A DNA stretch of 64,000 nt from Desulfurobacterium pacificum (lineage in GTDB: Bacteria > Aquificota > Aquificia > Desulfurobacteriales > Desulfurobacteriaceae), in the NCBI RefSeq assembly GCF_900182835.1, contig NZ_FXUB01000004.1, positions 1 through 64,000 of the forward strand, in the 5' to 3' direction. The position numbers and the translations under genes are program-made. Position 1 is the first letter of the stretch. Every line of letters starts with the position of its first letter. Below, in pieces: positions 62,716 to 64,000 of the stretch. The notes below the pieces were generated by a model. That model did no database searches. It saw only the letters and a list, made by a program, of their open reading frames with translations, and was not told where the DNA came from.

Positions 62716-64000
62716 TTAAACCAGCTCCTTTAACTGCTTTAGCGTTTCTGTAAATCTGTCGTAAACCTCTTTAAGCTCTGTCAACTCGCTTTTAGCCTTC
62801 TCAACTACGTCTGCTGGTGCTTTTTTCAGAAAGTTCTCGTTGGAAAGTTTCTTTTCAAGTTTGGAAATGTCTTTCTCTAAAGACTTTAGCTTTTTAGAAA
62901 TTCTGTCTATCTCTTTCTCAACATCTATAACGTCAGCAACCTGAACGTAAACCTCTGCTTCCGGCAGGAAGAAAGCAACAGAGTTAGAAGGTTTCTCCGC
63001 AACAATTTCTATTTTTGAAACCCTTGCAAGCTGCTTTATGGATTCCTCCATACTTTCTAAAACGCCGCGGAGCGCTTCCTCTTTCACGCGAACAAATACC
63101 GGCACTCTGGTAGAAGGAGGAATGTTAAGTTCAGCTTTGGCGTTTCTGATTCCCCTTACTATCTCTTTAATTACCTCTACTAATTTTGCATCTTCGGGGA
63201 AGTTCCAGCACGTAGCGCAGGGCCACGGGGCAATGACGATAGATTCCGCATCCTTGTTAGGAAGCTTCTGATAGATTTCTTCTGTAAGGAACGGCATTAT
63301 TGGGTGAAGAACTTTTAAAGCATCTCTTAAAACGGTAGCAAGAACGTAGGCAGCGGTTCTCTTTTCCTCTTCAGTCCCTTTGTAAAGCCTTTGTTTTGAA
63401 AACTCTATATACCAGTCTGCAAACTCGTTCCAGAGGAACTGGTAGATGGCTTTGGCAGCGTCGTTAAACCTGTAAGCTGTAAGTTCCCTGTCAACAGTTT
63501 CTATTGTTTCGGAAAGCTTCGTAAGAATCCACCTGTCTTCTGGTTTGTAGAACTTTTTTCCCTCAAGGTTTACACCTTCAAGAGCGTTGAGAACGAAGCG
63601 GGCAATGTTCCATACCTTGTTGGCAAAGTGTCTATAACCTTCAATGATTTTTTCTGAAAGCCTTATGTCCCTACCTTGAGCGGCAAGAGCAGCAAGGGTA
63701 AAGCGCAACGTATCTGCACCGTATTTTTCAACCATCTCAAGGGGGTCTATGACGTTCCCCTTCGTTTTTGACATCTTCTGACCTTTTTCGTCTCTAACCA
63801 AAGCGTGAACGTAAACGTCGGAAAACGGCTTTTCTTTCATAAAGTGGTATCCCATCATCATCATTCGGGACACCCAGAAGAAGATAATGTCAAAGCCGGT
63901 AACTAAAAGGTCTGTTGGGTAAAAAGCTTTGAGGTCGTCGGTTTCTTCAGGCCAGCCGAAAACGCCAAAGGGCCACATGGCGGAGCTGAACCAGGTGTCA
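62716..64000 (-). CDS. valS: Valyl-tRNA synthetase, C-terminal part
   Basis: The last 427 or so residues of a class I synthetase; the 5' part lies right of the window. DTWFSSAMWPF, VTGFDIIFFWVSRMMMMG and the KMSKTKGNVIDP signature (the KMSKS loop) identify ValRS. An anticodon-binding helical domain follows, and the C-terminal coiled coil typical of ValRS (EKEIDRISKKLKSLEKDISK, FLKKAPADVVEKAKSEL) ends the protein. The frame is open to the window end. Confidence 0.97.
   Translation of the reverse strand, partial: DTWFSSAMWPFGVFGWPEETDDLKAFYPTDLLVTGFDIIFFWVSRMMMMGYHFMKEKPFSDVYVHALVRDEKGQKMSKTKGNVIDPLEMVEKYGADTLRFTLAALAAQGRDIRLSEKIIEGYRHFANKVWNIARFVLNALEGVNLEGKKFYKPEDRWILTKLSETIETVDRELTAYRFNDAAKAIYQFLWNEFADWYIEFSKQRLYKGTEEEKRTAAYVLATVLRDALKVLHPIMPFLTEEIYQKLPNKDAESIVIAPWPCATCWNFPEDAKLVEVIKEIVRGIRNAKAELNIPPSTRVPVFVRVKEEALRGVLESMEESIKQLARVSKIEIVAEKPSNSVAFFLPEAEVYVQVADVIDVEKEIDRISKKLKSLEKDISKLEKKLSNENFLKKAPADVVEKAKSELTELKEVYDRFTETLKQLKELV

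Overview
The window looks like a chromosomal piece of a thermophilic, anaerobic chemolithotroph of the Aquificota (Desulfurobacteriaceae-like). This is inferred from Lys/Glu-rich proteins with AGA/AGG arginine codons, a Thi4-type thiazole synthase, a UbiD-family decarboxylase, a CheZ/CheV chemotaxis set and many tightly overlapping genes. I could not run a search to confirm the lineage. Most of the window is core genome. One accessory stretch lies at about 39.5-51.5 kb.

Layout. 1-3.6 kb: start of tuf, then a minus-strand operon mtnP - AMMECR1 gene - M50 protease - pyrimidine nucleoside phosphorylase. 3.7-6.1 kb: lemA plus a DUF2207 membrane protein. 6.1-9.0 kb: hisF and a CIRCE-controlled groES-groEL. 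9.0-15.6 kb: a secreted FG-GAP protein, a flavin reductase-like protein, an FKBP isomerase, a class V aminotransferase and a PcrA/UvrD helicase. 15.6-27.3 kb: signalling, with a FIST sensor plus GGDEF cyclase, a cheZ-cheA-cheW-mcp-cheV-cheY operon without cheR/cheB, a TauE/SafE exporter and a NIT-domain receptor. 27.3-30.9 kb: structured leader, rpsB-tsf, pyrH-frr, a short ferredoxin gene and a Cys-tailed YlbF protein. 30.9-36.9 kb: zinc-ribbon coiled coil, Nif3, UbiD, RarA, DEAD helicase and a cold-shock gene with an attenuator-like leader. 37-39.2 kb: TPP riboswitch, thi4, thiC.

The accessory region holds an orphan PD-(D/E)XK nuclease-like gene, a gene-poor stretch, and a minus-strand string of overlapping or abutting genes: a ribbon-helix-helix protein, an unrecognised 640-aa protein, a 1502-aa DExH helicase with zinc clusters and a DUF1998-like C-terminus, and hyuA - 91-aa ORF - hyuB. 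The helicase and its 640-aa partner are the best candidate for an undescribed defence or DNA-processing system. 51.7-54.7 kb is the str operon (rpsL-rpsG-fusA, no tuf). 54.8-64 kb holds a HAMP-like membrane protein, leuA, tRNA-Asn, hemW (apparently with an AUA start), a TPR protein, a possible Fe-S DNA glycosylase relative, a pseudopilin-like gene, argF and the 3' part of valS.

A signal outside any gene is the 9-mer AAAATCCCC (GGGGATTTT on the other strand). I count 21 exact copies in both orientations, in several reading frames and between genes, where about half a copy would be expected by composition. It resembles an uptake-signal or Chi-like genomic word.
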